A DNA stretch of 64,000 nucleotides, taken from contig NZ_VSSP01000007.1 of NCBI RefSeq assembly GCF_008312895.1, forward strand, positions 124,001 through 188,000, read 5' to 3'. Source of the stretch: Luteimonas suaedae. Lineage in GTDB: Bacteria; Pseudomonadota; Gammaproteobacteria; Xanthomonadales; Xanthomonadaceae. Under the pieces are notes generated by a model. It was not told where the DNA came from, did not search any database, and saw only the letters and a list, made by a program, of their open reading frames with translations. Position numbers and translations under genes: made by a program. Of this stretch, positions 15,820-24,584 are shown one piece after another (position 1 is the stretch's first letter; every line of letters begins with the position of its first letter).

Positions 15820-18501
15820 ATGCCGCAGCAACCCGACCAGTCCCCCCTGCCTTTCCCCGAGGCTTCCGGCCGCGCCGACACGCCGGCGGCGCAATCCGCT
15901 GCGTCCGCCCGGGTCGAGAACGAAGCCGGGGCCGGCGATGCCGGGCCGGCGCCGCGACCGCCCGGGCGCGTCCGCGCACCGCGCACGGCCAGGCCGCCGC
16001 TGTGGGCACGCCTGCTGGGCCGGTTGCTGGCACCGTGGATCGGGCTGAAGATCGAGCCGCCGGAGCCTGAACAATTCATCGACCGGCGCCCGGTCTGTTA
16101 CGTGCTCGAGGACTACGGCCTGTCCAACGCCCTGATCCTCGAGCGCGCCTGCCGCAGCGCCGGCATGCCCTCGCCGCTGCAGCCGCTGCCGGGCGATCCG
16201 CTCGGCCGCAAGCGCGCCTACGTGGCGCTGTCGCGGCGCAACGCCGGCAGCGCCCTCAACGCGCTGGCGCCGGGCAAGCGTTCGCCGCAGAAGACCCATT
16301 CCGAATCGCTGGCCCGGCTGCTGGAGGCGCACCGCGCCGATCCGGCCCTGGACGTGCAGCTGCTGCCGGTGTCGATCTTCGTCGGCCGTTCGCCGGACAA
16401 GGCCAGCGGCTGGTTCTCGGTGCTGTTCTCGGAAAACTGGGCGCTGGTCGGCCGCTTCCGCCGGCTGCTGGCGATCCTGCTCAACGGCCGCGACACCCTG
16501 GTGCGCTTCGCCGCGCCGGTCGACCTGCGCGCCAGCATCGCCGAGGACCTGACCCCCGAGCGCACCGTACGCAAGGTCTCGCGGGTGCTGCGCACGCACT
16601 TCAACCGCATCCGCGAGGCGGTGATCGGCCCGGACCTGTCGACCCGCCGGCTGCTGGTCGACAAGGTGCTGTCGGCCTCGGCGGTCAAGGACGCCATCGC
16701 CGACCAGGCGCGGCGCGACGACAGCAAGCCCGAGGATGCCTGGAAGAAGGCATACGGCTACGCCTACGAGATCGCCGCCGACTATTCGCACCCGGTGGTG
16801 CGCTCGGCCAGCTTCCTGCTGACCACGGTCTGGAACCGGATCTTCCGTGGCGTGCTGGTGCACCACCTGGACGCGCTGAAGGCGGCCGCGCCCGGGCACG
16901 AGATCGTCTACGTGCCCAGCCACCGCAGCCACATGGACTACCTGCTGCTGTCCTACCTGCTGTACAACAAGGGCATCGTGCCGCCGCACATCGTCGCCGG
17001 CATCAACCTCAACCTGCCGGTGATCGGCACCTTGCTGCGCAAGGGCGGTGCGTTCTTCATCCGCCGTTCGATCCGCGGCAACGCGCTGTACTCGACGGTG
17101 CTGGCCGAGTACGTCGCGCAGCTGGTCGCCGGCGGCTATTCGATCGAGTACTTCATCGAGGGCGGGCGCTCGCGCACCGGCCGCCTGCTCGCGCCCAAGG
17201 GCGGCATGGTGTCGATGACGGTGCGCGCATTCCTGCGCCAGCCCACGCGCCCGGTGCTGTTTCAGCCGGTCTACATCGGCTACGAGAAGCTGATGGAGGG
17301 CACCAGCTATCTCGACGAGCTGTCGGGCAAGACCAAGCCGAAGGAATCGATCTGGCAGCTGCTGCTGGGCATTCCCAAGGTGCTGCGCTCCAACTACGGC
17401 CAGGTGGTGGTGAACTTCGGCGAGGCGATTCCGCTGGCCGACATGCTGGCCACGCACGCCGCCGCGTGGGACGGCAAGCCGCTGCCGGACGAGGAGCGCC
17501 CGGAGTGGCTGTCGCGCACCGTCGACGCCACCGCGCAGCGCATCCAGGAACACATCAACCGCGCCGCCGACGTCAATCCGATCAACCTGCTGGCGCTGGC
17601 GCTGCTGTCCACGCCCAAGCACGCCATGGGCGAGGCCGACCTGCTGGCGCAGATCGCGTTGTCCAAGACCCTGCTGACCGAGGTGCCGTACAGCGACCTG
17701 GTGACGGTGACGCCGCATGCGCCGGCCGAGATCGTCGCCCACGGCGAGGAAATCGGCGTGCTCAACCGCGTCGCGCATCCGCTCGGCGACGTGTTCCGGG
17801 TCGATGACGACACCGCGGTGCTGCTCTCGTACTTCCGCAACAACGTGGTGCACCTGTACACGGCCTCGGCCTGGATCGCCTGCTGCTTCCTGCACAACCG
17901 CCGCATGAGCCACGCCAACCTGCTGCGGCTCGGGCGCGCGGTGTACCCGTTCCTGCAGGGCGAGCTGTTCCTGCCCTGGGACGCCGACGGGTTCGCCGAG
18001 CGCATCGACCGCACCATCGCCGTGTTCGTGCGCGAAGGACTGCTGCGGCGTGTCAGCGACGACGACGGCGGCATCTTCCAGCGCAACGCCGGCCAGACCG
18101 ACGAGGTGTTCCGCCTGCGCGCGCTCGGCCACCCGCTGCAGCAGGCGTTCGAGCGCTACTACATCGCGATCTCGGTGCTGGCCAAGAACGGCCCCGGAAC
18201 CCTCGGCGCCGGCGAGCTCGAGGGCCTGTGCCAGCTGGCCGCGCAGCGCCTGAGCCTGCTGTACGCACCGGCGGCGCCGGAGTTCTTCGACAAGTCGCTG
18301 TTCCGCGGCTTCATCCGCAAGCTGCGCGAGCTGGAGCTGGTGAAGCTGGACGGCAACAGCAAGCTGAGCTTCGATCAGCGCCTCGATGCCTGGGCACGCG
18401 ACGCCAAGATCATCCTCGGCCGCGAGCTGCGCCACACCATCGAGAAGGTGAGCCCGGAAGCGGTGAAACCGGCTTCGGAACCGGAGCCCGCCGCGGATTG
18501 A
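15820..18501 (+). CDS. plsB: Glycerol-3-phosphate 1-O-acyltransferase PlsB
   Basis: An 893-residue membrane-associated enzyme that acylates sn-glycerol 3-phosphate to lysophosphatidate, the first step of phospholipid synthesis. The catalytic HX4D motif is at His368-Asp373 (PSHRSHMDYLLLS), followed by GGAFFIRRSIRGN and the substrate-binding EGGRSRTGR and PVYIGYEKLMEG motifs. The first 60 residues are Pro/Ala-rich and poorly structured, longer than in E. coli. The leader is short: a GATAAT box at 15806-15811 lies just ahead of the ATG and may be the -10. Confidence 0.97.
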   Translation: MPQQPDQSPLPFPEASGRADTPAAQSAASARVENEAGAGDAGPAPRPPGRVRAPRTARPPLWARLLGRLLAPWIGLKIEPPEPEQFIDRRPVCYVLEDYGLSNALILERACRSAGMPSPLQPLPGDPLGRKRAYVALSRRNAGSALNALAPGKRSPQKTHSESLARLLEAHRADPALDVQLLPVSIFVGRSPDKASGWFSVLFSENWALVGRFRRLLAILLNGRDTLVRFAAPVDLRASIAEDLTPERTVRKVSRVLRTHFNRIREAVIGPDLSTRRLLVDKVLSASAVKDAIADQARRDDSKPEDAWKKAYGYAYEIAADYSHPVVRSASFLLTTVWNRIFRGVLVHHLDALKAAAPGHEIVYVPSHRSHMDYLLLSYLLYNKGIVPPHIVAGINLNLPVIGTLLRKGGAFFIRRSIRGNALYSTVLAEYVAQLVAGGYSIEYFIEGGRSRTGRLLAPKGGMVSMTVRAFLRQPTRPVLFQPVYIGYEKLMEGTSYLDELSGKTKPKESIWQLLLGIPKVLRSNYGQVVVNFGEAIPLADMLATHAAAWDGKPLPDEERPEWLSRTVDATAQRIQEHINRAADVNPINLLALALLSTPKHAMGEADLLAQIALSKTLLTEVPYSDLVTVTPHAPAEIVAHGEEIGVLNRVAHPLGDVFRVDDDTAVLLSYFRNNVVHLYTASAWIACCFLHNRRMSHANLLRLGRAVYPFLQGELFLPWDADGFAERIDRTIAVFVREGLLRRVSDDDGGIFQRNAGQTDEVFRLRALGHPLQQAFERYYIAISVLAKNGPGTLGAGELEGLCQLAAQRLSLLYAPAAPEFFDKSLFRGFIRKLRELELVKLDGNSKLSFDQRLDAWARDAKIILGRELRHTIEKVSPEAVKPASEPEPAAD

Positions 18502-18529
18502 CCGCCGCGGCGCCGGCGCTCGCCCGCTT

Positions 18530-18736
18530 CTACGCCGGCTCGTCGGGGATCAGCGCCGATTCCAGACGCGAGATCGCGTCCTTCAGCTGCAGCTTGCGCT
18601 TCTTCATGCGCTTGACCGCCAGGTCGTCGTCGCCGCGGTCGTCCTGTAGCCGGGCGATGGCGAGATCGAGGTCGCGATGCTCGATCCGGAGTTCGGTGAG
18701 CTTGCGGGAGACTTCGGCGGGATCGACGGGATGCAT
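18530..18736 (-). CDS. YdcH-like small coiled-coil protein (DUF465)
   Basis: A 68-residue, highly charged helical protein. The pattern IEHRDLDLAIARLQ and VKRMKKRKLQLKDAISRLES matches the YdcH/DUF465 family (pattern of His-x-Leu-Asp, Lys-Lys-x-Lys-Leu-x-Leu-Lys-Asp). The biochemical role is unknown; proteins of this family are small cytoplasmic coiled coils. It is convergent with plsB and divergent from ttcA. The start is the only ATG that gives the complete motif. Confidence 0.85.
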   Translation of the reverse strand: MHPVDPAEVSRKLTELRIEHRDLDLAIARLQDDRGDDDLAVKRMKKRKLQLKDAISRLESALIPDEPA

Positions 18737-18795
18737 CGTGATCGCAGCTTAGCGCTCGCCGGGCGCGCCGTCACCGCAGCCGCAGCCGGTAGACT

Positions 18796-19713
18796 ATGCG
18801 CACGATGAGCAACGTCCTGCCCCTGCCCGAACCTGCGCCGCGCCACGATCGTAGTGCTGCGCACCAGGCCGAGCGGCTGGCCAGGCGCCTGCGCCACCAG
18901 GCCGGCCGCGCGATCGCCGACTTCGGCATGATCGACGACGGCGACCGGGTGATGGTGTGCCTGTCCGGCGGCAAGGACAGCTACACCCTGCTCGACATCC
19001 TGCTGCAGCTGCAGAAGAAGGCCCCGGTGTCGTTCTCGATCACCGCGGTCAATCTCGACCAGAAGCAGCCGGGTTTTCCCGCACACGTGCTGCCCGACTA
19101 CCTGCGTTCGATCGGCGTCGAGTACCGCATCCTCGAGCAGGACACCTACTCGGTGGTCACGCGGGTGGTGCCCGAGGGCAAGACGATGTGCGCGCTGTGC
19201 TCGCGCCTGCGCCGTGGCGCGCTGTACGGCTACGCTGCCGAGCACGGCTACACCAAGATCGCGCTCGGCCACCACCGCGACGACCTGGTGGCCACGTTCT
19301 TCCTCAACCTGTTCTTCCACGCCAGGCTCGGCGGCATGCCGCCGAAGCTGTTGTCCGACGACGGCAGGCACGTGGTGATCCGGCCGCTGGCCTATGCGCG
19401 CGAGGCCGATATCGCCGCCTATGCGCAGGCGAAGGCGTTTCCGATCATTCCCTGCAATCTGTGCGGCTCGCAGGAGAACCTGCAGCGCAAGCAAATCGAG
19501 CGCATGCTCGCCGCCTGGGACCGCGAAACGCCCGGCCGCGTCGAGACCATCGCGCACGCGCTTGGCGACGTCCGCCCGTCGCAGCTGAGCGATCCGAAGC
19601 TGTTCGACTTCCTGGCCCTGGGCTCCGGCGATGGCGCCGCGATACCCGATGCGCATGCCTGGCGCACGGACGAGACGCACAACGATCGAACCGCCGTCCA
19701 CGGCGAGCGCTGA
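18796..19713 (+). CDS. ttcA: tRNA 2-thiocytidine(32) synthetase TtcA
   Basis: A 305-residue enzyme that thiolates cytidine 32 of certain tRNAs using ATP and an iron-sulfur cluster. The PP-loop SGGKDS is at about 57-62. Two CxxC motifs are visible, CALC at about 131-134 and CNLC at about 220-223, and supply the [4Fe-4S] ligands. Motifs in between ([19 protein letters not shown]) fit the family. A second ATG nine bases downstream (18805) could be the true start. It is divergent from the ydcH-like gene. Confidence 0.96.
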   Translation: MRTMSNVLPLPEPAPRHDRSAAHQAERLARRLRHQAGRAIADFGMIDDGDRVMVCLSGGKDSYTLLDILLQLQKKAPVSFSITAVNLDQKQPGFPAHVLPDYLRSIGVEYRILEQDTYSVVTRVVPEGKTMCALCSRLRRGALYGYAAEHGYTKIALGHHRDDLVATFFLNLFFHARLGGMPPKLLSDDGRHVVIRPLAYAREADIAAYAQAKAFPIIPCNLCGSQENLQRKQIERMLAAWDRETPGRVETIAHALGDVRPSQLSDPKLFDFLALGSGDGAAIPDAHAWRTDETHNDRTAVHGER

Positions 19714-19777
19714 ACATCCCGATGCCCTCGCAGATGTCATTCCCGTCCAGGCGGGAACGACACGAGCAGCGCCCCCT

Positions 19778-19812
19778 TTCGAATCCCGAATTCCCATTCC
19801 CCATTCCCGGCC
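19778..19812. repeat. Degenerate ATTCCCG heptamer repeats upstream of rdgC
   Basis: Between ttcA and rdgC a run of imperfect heptamers (TTCGAATCCCGAATTCCCAT and following CCCCATTCCCGG) is the reverse complement of the CGGGAAT repeats found downstream of rdgC at 20726. The same heptamer is seen at 62670 and 62758. It lies in the last 40 bases before the rdgC ATG. Confidence 0.6.
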
Positions 19813-19817
19813 CTTAA

Positions 19818-20723
19818 ATGTTCTTCAAAAACCTCACCCTGTTCCGCTTTCCCGCCACCATCGACCTGTCCGAACTCGACGCCGGCCTCGCCGAAACCCG
19901 GCTCAAGCCGGTCGGTCCGCTGGAGCTGTCCTCGCGCGGCTTCATCTCGCCGTTCGGCCGCGACGCCGAAGCGTTGTCACACCGCATCGGCGATGCGCTA
20001 TGGCTGACGGTGGGCGGCGAGGACCGGCTGCTGCCGTCCGCCGTGGTCAACGACATGCTGGCCAAGAAGCTCGCCGAACTCGAGGAGCGGGAAGGCCGCA
20101 AGCCCGGCGGGCGCATGCGCAAGCGGATGAAGGAGGAACTGGTGCACGAGCTGCTGCCGCGCGCTTTCGTGCGGCCGTCGCGCACCGATGCGTTGCTCGA
20201 TCTCGAGCACGGCGTGTGCGCGATCGATACCTCCAGCCGCAAGAACGCCGAAGCCGCGGTCTCGGAAATCCGCCGCGCGCTCGGCAGCTTCCCGGCGCTG
20301 CCGCTGAACGCCGAAGTGGCGCCGCGCTCGGTGCTGACCGGCTGGATCGCCGGCGAACCGCTGCCGGACAGCCTCAGCCTGGGCGAGGAATGCGAGCTGA
20401 AGGATGCCGCCGATCACGGCGCGGTGGTCAAATGCCAGCGCCAGGACCTGCAGTCGGACGAGATCGCCCGGCACCTGGAATCGGGCAAGCAGGTCACGCG
20501 CCTGGCGCTGACGCTCGACGACCATGTCTCGTTCGTGCTCGGCGAGGACCTGGTGATCCGCAAGCTGAAGTTCCTCGACGGCGCCGTCGACCAGCTGGAA
20601 AGCACCGAGCGCGAGGACCTGCGCGCCGAACTCGATGCGCGCTTCGCGCTGATGAGCGCGGAGTTCCGGCGCCTGTTCTCGGTGCTGGAGCCGGCGCTGA
20701 AACTGTCGCGGGCCGACGCGTGA
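19818..20723 (+). CDS. rdgC: Recombination-associated protein RdgC
   Basis: A 301-residue nucleoid-associated protein that forms a ring around DNA and limits RecA activity. The N-terminal MFFKNLTLFRFPATIDLSEL and the motif FVRPSRTDALLDL are diagnostic, as is the C-terminal LVIRKLKFLDGAVDQLES region. Length matches the family. The ATG at 19818 follows a gap of 104 bases after ttcA that contains heptamer repeats; no strong ribosome site is seen. Confidence 0.96.
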   Translation: MFFKNLTLFRFPATIDLSELDAGLAETRLKPVGPLELSSRGFISPFGRDAEALSHRIGDALWLTVGGEDRLLPSAVVNDMLAKKLAELEEREGRKPGGRMRKRMKEELVHELLPRAFVRPSRTDALLDLEHGVCAIDTSSRKNAEAAVSEIRRALGSFPALPLNAEVAPRSVLTGWIAGEPLPDSLSLGEECELKDAADHGAVVKCQRQDLQSDEIARHLESGKQVTRLALTLDDHVSFVLGEDLVIRKLKFLDGAVDQLESTEREDLRAELDARFALMSAEFRRLFSVLEPALKLSRADA

Positions 20724-20725
20724 GG

Positions 20726-20772
20726 CGGGAATCGGGAATCGGGAATCGGGAATCGGGAATCGGGAATCGGGA
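20726..20772. repeat. CGGGAAT heptamer tandem repeat downstream of rdgC
   Basis: Six perfect copies of the 7-base unit CGGGAAT run from 20726 to 20767, followed by a partial seventh (CGGGA). It starts three bases after the rdgC stop codon. The copy number may vary between strains. The same heptamer occurs in degenerate form in both orientations elsewhere in the window. Confidence 0.95.
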
Positions 20773-20806
20773 CGGCAGCGTGCGTCTTGCCGGTGACCTG
20801 TCAACC

Positions 20807-20884
20807 GTCATCCCAGCGTAAGCTGGGATCCCATTTGCCCTTCCGCACCATCCAAGATGGATCCCAGCTTGCGCTGGGATGACG
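20807..20884. repeat. Palindromic-arm inverted repeat (GTCATCCCAGC type)
   Basis: Left arm GTCATCCCAGCGTAAGCTGG (20807 on) and right arm beginning GGATCCCAGCTTGCGCTGGG (20859-20884) are inverted copies, and each arm is itself a near palindrome. They enclose about 27 bases. A sister element with GTCATCCCGGCGCAGG arms lies at 29861-29953. This is a dispersed intergenic repeat; it fills much of the gap between rdgC and the YgjP-like gene. The rest of that gap up to 21007 holds nothing I recognise. Confidence 0.85.
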
Positions 20885-21007
20885 AGCAAAGACGTTACGC
20901 TTTTCCGAATCCCGGTTTTGGTTTCCGATTCGCGGTACGCGTCTCCGCCCCGCCGTGCTGCGCTCCGGCGTGGTCTCCCGCCGTCGACTGAACCTAGAAT
21001 TCCCGTC

Positions 21008-21790
21008 ATGCCCCCGCCCCTGCGCCGCCTGATCGGTCCACGTCCGCGCACGTTGCTGCGCGACCGCACCGCCGTGCATCTCGACGACGGCCGCGAGATC
21101 GAGATCGAACGCGTGCGCGATTCGCGCGCGCGCCGGCTGCGCCTGACGGTGGGCGAACGCGGCGCGCGCCTGACCCTGCCGCCACGGGCGAGCCTGGTCT
21201 CGGGCCAGCGTTTCCTGCACGAGCACCGCGACTGGCTGGCGCAGCAGCTGGCGGCGCAGGACACCGGCGGCGTGGTGGCGCTGGTCCGCGGCGACAGCGC
21301 GTTCCTGCCGTTGCGCGGCGAACTGCTGCCGCTGCGCTGGAGCGAGGGCCGCTTTGCCCAGCTGCAATGCAGCGGCGACGGCGTCGAGTTCCGGCTGCCG
21401 GCGCGCGCCGGCACCTCGGCGATCCAGCGCACCCTGCGCGACTTCTACGAGGCGCAGGCGCGCGCCGACATCGGGCGCTGGCTGCCGCGCTACCTGTCCG
21501 GGCTGCCGCGCGCGCCGGCGCGCATCCGGTTGCGGCCGATGTCGTCGCAGTGGGGGTCGCTGGCGGCCAACGGGGTGCTGTCGCTGGACCTGTCGCTGGT
21601 GCTCGGCGCGCCGGCCGCCTTCGAGTACGTGCTGGTGCACGAGCTGTGCCACCTGGTCCACGCCGACCACTCGCCGGCGTTCTGGCGCGAGGTCGAGGCG
21701 CGTTGCCCCGACTGGCGCCTGCAGCGCGCCTATTTCCATGCCGAGGGCCGGCGCCTGAAGGCGCGGCTGCACGCCCTGCTGTCCGGCTGA
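21008..21790 (+). CDS. YgjP-like zinc metalloprotease-fold protein (DUF45)
   Basis: A 260-residue protein of the YgjP/DUF45 family, predicted zinc-dependent hydrolases with an SprT-like fold. The zinc site is visible as HELCHLVHADHSPAFW at about 211-226, with the two His of HExxH and a third ligand in HSPAFW. Before it comes the family motif MSSQWGSLAANGVLSLDLSL. The frame is open upstream to 20879, but the ATG at 21008 is the first that gives a sensible N-terminus. No substrate is known. Confidence 0.88.
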   Translation: MPPPLRRLIGPRPRTLLRDRTAVHLDDGREIEIERVRDSRARRLRLTVGERGARLTLPPRASLVSGQRFLHEHRDWLAQQLAAQDTGGVVALVRGDSAFLPLRGELLPLRWSEGRFAQLQCSGDGVEFRLPARAGTSAIQRTLRDFYEAQARADIGRWLPRYLSGLPRAPARIRLRPMSSQWGSLAANGVLSLDLSLVLGAPAAFEYVLVHELCHLVHADHSPAFWREVEARCPDWRLQRAYFHAEGRRLKARLHALLSG

Positions 21791-21846
21791 GCGGCCGGCT
21801 GCCGTTGTCCCAGGCAACGGCACGGCCGCGACCGAGGACATCGAAT

Positions 21847-22335
21847 ATGCGAATCGGCGGGGCCGCCCGGTGCGGCGCCGTGCTGCTGGCCGCGATCGGC
21901 GGCATCGCGCTCGCCGGCTGCAGCCGCACCGGCGAGACGGTCGATGCCGCGATCGCCCGCAGTGACGGCGGCGAGCCTGCAGCGATGGCGGTCGTGCCGA
22001 CGCCCGTGCGCCCGCGTGCGCCGCTGCCGCTGCCCGCCGACTTCCCCGAGGACGTGTACCTGCCGCCCGGCTACGGCATCGACAGCGTGCTCGACATGGA
22101 GGGCGCCACGGTCCTGAGCCTGCGCGCCGCGGGCCCGGCCGGGGCGCTGTTCGCCGAGACACGCAGCGCGATGATGCACCTGGGCTGGCGGCAGACGCTG
22201 TCGCGGCAGGACAGCGACGGCAGCGCCATGCTCGCCTTCGAAAAGGGCCCGCGCGCCGCCGTGTTCTCGTTCGGCCGCGAGCCCGAGGCCGGCGGCACGG
22301 TGATCGGCCTGCAGCTGCGCGATCGACTGCACTAG
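21847..22335 (+). CDS. Predicted lipoprotein, unknown function
   Basis: A 162-residue protein with a lipoprotein signal ending in GIALAGCS; the probable lipidated Cys is near residue 25. The mature part begins with a Pro-rich stretch (PTPVRPRAPLPLPADFPEDV) followed by a small alpha/beta domain around GATVLSLRAAGPAGALFAET. I do not recognise a named family. It follows the YgjP-like gene by 56 bases on the same strand. Confidence 0.7.
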   Translation: MRIGGAARCGAVLLAAIGGIALAGCSRTGETVDAAIARSDGGEPAAMAVVPTPVRPRAPLPLPADFPEDVYLPPGYGIDSVLDMEGATVLSLRAAGPAGALFAETRSAMMHLGWRQTLSRQDSDGSAMLAFEKGPRAAVFSFGREPEAGGTVIGLQLRDRLH

Positions 22336-22369
22336 GGCCGATCGACGGTCACGCCCTCCGCGGACCGCT

Positions 22370-22505
22370 GCAGGAGGGGCTTCAGCCCCGACCTGCCGAA
22401 GATCGCGAGGAAACAGGAAGCGCGCGGTGCCGGCCAGGAAGCTGCATGCGTGAAGCTATTCGCGCTCCGCTCGTTTGCCGGGGTCGGGGCTGAAGCCCCT
22501 CCTAC
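22370..22505. repeat. GTAG-type REP doublet upstream of the alpha/beta hydrolase gene
   Basis: Arm GCAGGAGGGGCTTCAGCCCC (22370-22393) and its inverted copy GGTCGGGGCTGAAGCCCCTC (22482-22505) enclose about 88 bases. It is the same family as at 12063 and 14619. It lies between convergent genes (the lipoprotein gene ending 22335 and the hydrolase ending 22574). The remaining bases of this gap show nothing else. Confidence 0.85.
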
Positions 22506-22573
22506 CAGGAGCAGGCATGTCGACATGTCCTTGGGCCCATCCACGGGCGTCGGGACATACCGCCGCGGCCGCT

Positions 22574-23437
22574 TCAGGCGCTGACTGCGGCGGCGCGCGG
22601 GCCCAGGAAATCGCCGATCGCGGCGGCGACCGCCGCCGGATCCTCCATGTGCAGGTGGTGACTGCCGGGCACCACGACCAGCTCGCCCCGCGGCAGCAGC
22701 CGTGCCCGCCGGCTGCGCTCGGGTTCGGGCAGGTAGGCCTGCGGCGGGTCGGCGTAGATCACCCGGGTCGGGCAGGCGATGCCGGCGACCAGGTCATCGA
22801 CCTGGGCGTCGGTCATGCGGATCGGGGTCGGCAGGGTCAGGCGTGGATCGCTGCTCCAGACGTGGCCGCCGTCGACCGCCAGCAGACCGCGCTCGACCAG
22901 CAACCGCGCGACCGGCTCGCTGAGCCCGTTGGCCTGCATGCGGGCGCGGATCGCCGGCGCCGGATCGACGAACAGCCGCAACCGCTTGCCGCGCAGCGCG
23001 CGGGTGGCGCCCACCGCCTCGCGCAGGCGCGCGGCGGTGTGTGCCGGGTCCTCCGGCAGCGCGCCCAGCGCCTCGATCGCCAACAGGCGCTCGATCCGCT
23101 GCGGACAGCCGGCGGCGACCAGGCTGGCGATGCCGGCGCCCATCGAATGTCCGAGCAGGGCGAAGCGCTCCCAGCCCAGGGCGTCGGCCACGTCGAGCAC
23201 GACGTGCAGCGCGCCGGAAAAGGAATAGTCGGTCCCGGGCGGCAGGTGCGCGCTGCGCCCGTGCCCGGGCAGGTCCGGCGCCACCAGGTCCAGGTGCGCC
23301 AGGTACGGCGCCAGCGGCAGGAAGCTGGCGGCGTTGTCGAGCCAGCCATGCAGCGCCAGCACCCGCGGCGCGCCGACGTTGCCGTTGCGCAGGCCGGCGA
23401 TGCGGCCGCAGGCGATCCCGACTTCGAACGCCTGCAT
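22574..23437 (-). CDS. Alpha/beta hydrolase, overlapping hemH
   Basis: A 287-residue alpha/beta-hydrolase. The oxyanion-hole motif HGWLDNAASF is at about 30-39, the nucleophile elbow GHSMGAG at about 96-102, and a late catalytic His in GSHHLHMEDP near 262. Its form resembles serine hydrolases of the MhpC/YbfF type; the substrate cannot be told from sequence. Its ATG overlaps the stop of hemH (ATGA), so the two are co-transcribed and coupled. Confidence 0.88.
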   Translation of the reverse strand: MQAFEVGIACGRIAGLRNGNVGAPRVLALHGWLDNAASFLPLAPYLAHLDLVAPDLPGHGRSAHLPPGTDYSFSGALHVVLDVADALGWERFALLGHSMGAGIASLVAAGCPQRIERLLAIEALGALPEDPAHTAARLREAVGATRALRGKRLRLFVDPAPAIRARMQANGLSEPVARLLVERGLLAVDGGHVWSSDPRLTLPTPIRMTDAQVDDLVAGIACPTRVIYADPPQAYLPEPERSRRARLLPRGELVVVPGSHHLHMEDPAAVAAAIGDFLGPRAAAVSA

Positions 23438-24444
23438 CAGTCGCGTTCCGCCAGCGCCCGCCGCGCCAGCATCGCCAGCGCCTCGGCGTGTTCCGGCGCA
23501 TCGTTGAGGCAGGGGATGTAGCGCAGCGCCTCGCCGCCGTGCGCGCGGAACAGTGCGGCGTTCTGTTGCGCGATCTCCTCCAGCGTCTCCAGGCAGTCGA
23601 CCGCGAAACCGGGGCAGACCACGTCGACCCGCCGCACGCCGGCTTCGGCCAGCGCGCGCAGGGTCTGGTCTGTGTACGGCTGCAGCCACGGCTCGCGGCC
23701 GAAGCGCGACTGGAACGTCAGCAGCCAGTCCTCGTCGCGTAACCTGAGCGCAGCGGCGATCGCGGCGACGCTGGCGCGGCTCTGCGCCTGGTAGGGATCG
23801 CCGGCGTCGACCAGCCGCTGCGGAATGCCGTGGAACGAGAACAGCAGGCGCTCGCCGCGCCCGTGCGCTTCCCAGTGCGCGCGCACCGAGTCCGCTACCG
23901 CCGCCACCCAGCCGGCATCGTCGTGGTAATCGGGCACCACCTGGACGTCGACGCCCTCGACCGTGGCGGCGACGTCGGCCACCGAGGCGGTGGTGGTGGT
24001 CGAGTACTGCGGATACAGCGGCAGCACCAGCACCCGCCGCGCGCCGGCGTCGCGCAGCGCCCGCAGGCCCTTCGCCAGCGCCGGCTCGCCGTAGCGCATC
24101 GCGTGGGCCACGCGCAGTTCCGGCAGTTGCCGCTGCACCGCCTGCGCCAGGCGTGCGGTGTGGACCGCCAGCGGCGAGCCGTCCGTCATCCAGACCTGGG
24201 CATACAGCTTCGCCACCCGTGGCGCGCGCAACGGCAGGATCACGCCGTACAGGAGCGGCCACCACAGCCAAGGGGTCAGCGCCACCACCCGGCGGTCGGA
24301 CAGGAACTCGGCGAGATAACGGCGCACGGCGGCCGCCGTGGGGGCTGCCGGCGTGCCCAGGTTCACGAGTAGCAACGCCTGTTCCGGGCCGGTGGCTGGC
24401 GCTGCGTCGGCGCGGGAAGGATGAACGGAAGCGGCCATCGGCAT
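23437..24444 (-). CDS. hemH: Ferrochelatase HemH
   Basis: A 335-residue enzyme inserting ferrous iron into protoporphyrin IX, the last step of haem synthesis. Family marks are [20 protein letters not shown] at the N-terminus, [12 protein letters not shown], the core [34 protein letters not shown] with the metal-site His, and [15 protein letters not shown] with the conserved Glu. An ATG six bases downstream (24438) is also possible. It is translationally coupled to the alpha/beta hydrolase and divergent from the SYLF gene. Confidence 0.97.
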   Translation of the reverse strand: MPMAASVHPSRADAAPATGPEQALLLVNLGTPAAPTAAAVRRYLAEFLSDRRVVALTPWLWWPLLYGVILPLRAPRVAKLYAQVWMTDGSPLAVHTARLAQAVQRQLPELRVAHAMRYGEPALAKGLRALRDAGARRVLVLPLYPQYSTTTTASVADVAATVEGVDVQVVPDYHDDAGWVAAVADSVRAHWEAHGRGERLLFSFHGIPQRLVDAGDPYQAQSRASVAAIAAALRLRDEDWLLTFQSRFGREPWLQPYTDQTLRALAEAGVRRVDVVCPGFAVDCLETLEEIAQQNAALFRAHGGEALRYIPCLNDAPEHAEALAMLARRALAERD

Positions 24445-24584
24445 AGGATGACAGGCGCGAGCGGCGCCTGTCAGTGCGGCGCCGGCTCACCGGCGATTCA
24501 TTGCCCCGGCCCTAGCCTGAACTTTGCACCGCCGCGCATGGTCCGTCTTCCATCGCCCGATCCTTCGACCTTCGGAGCTCCCAC

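Noticed and set aside
13876-18435. 1519-codon open frame on the minus strand over plsB
   Set aside because: It lies antisense to an unmistakable plsB. Long antisense open frames are expected in very GC-rich DNA, and its amino-acid make-up shows no domain.
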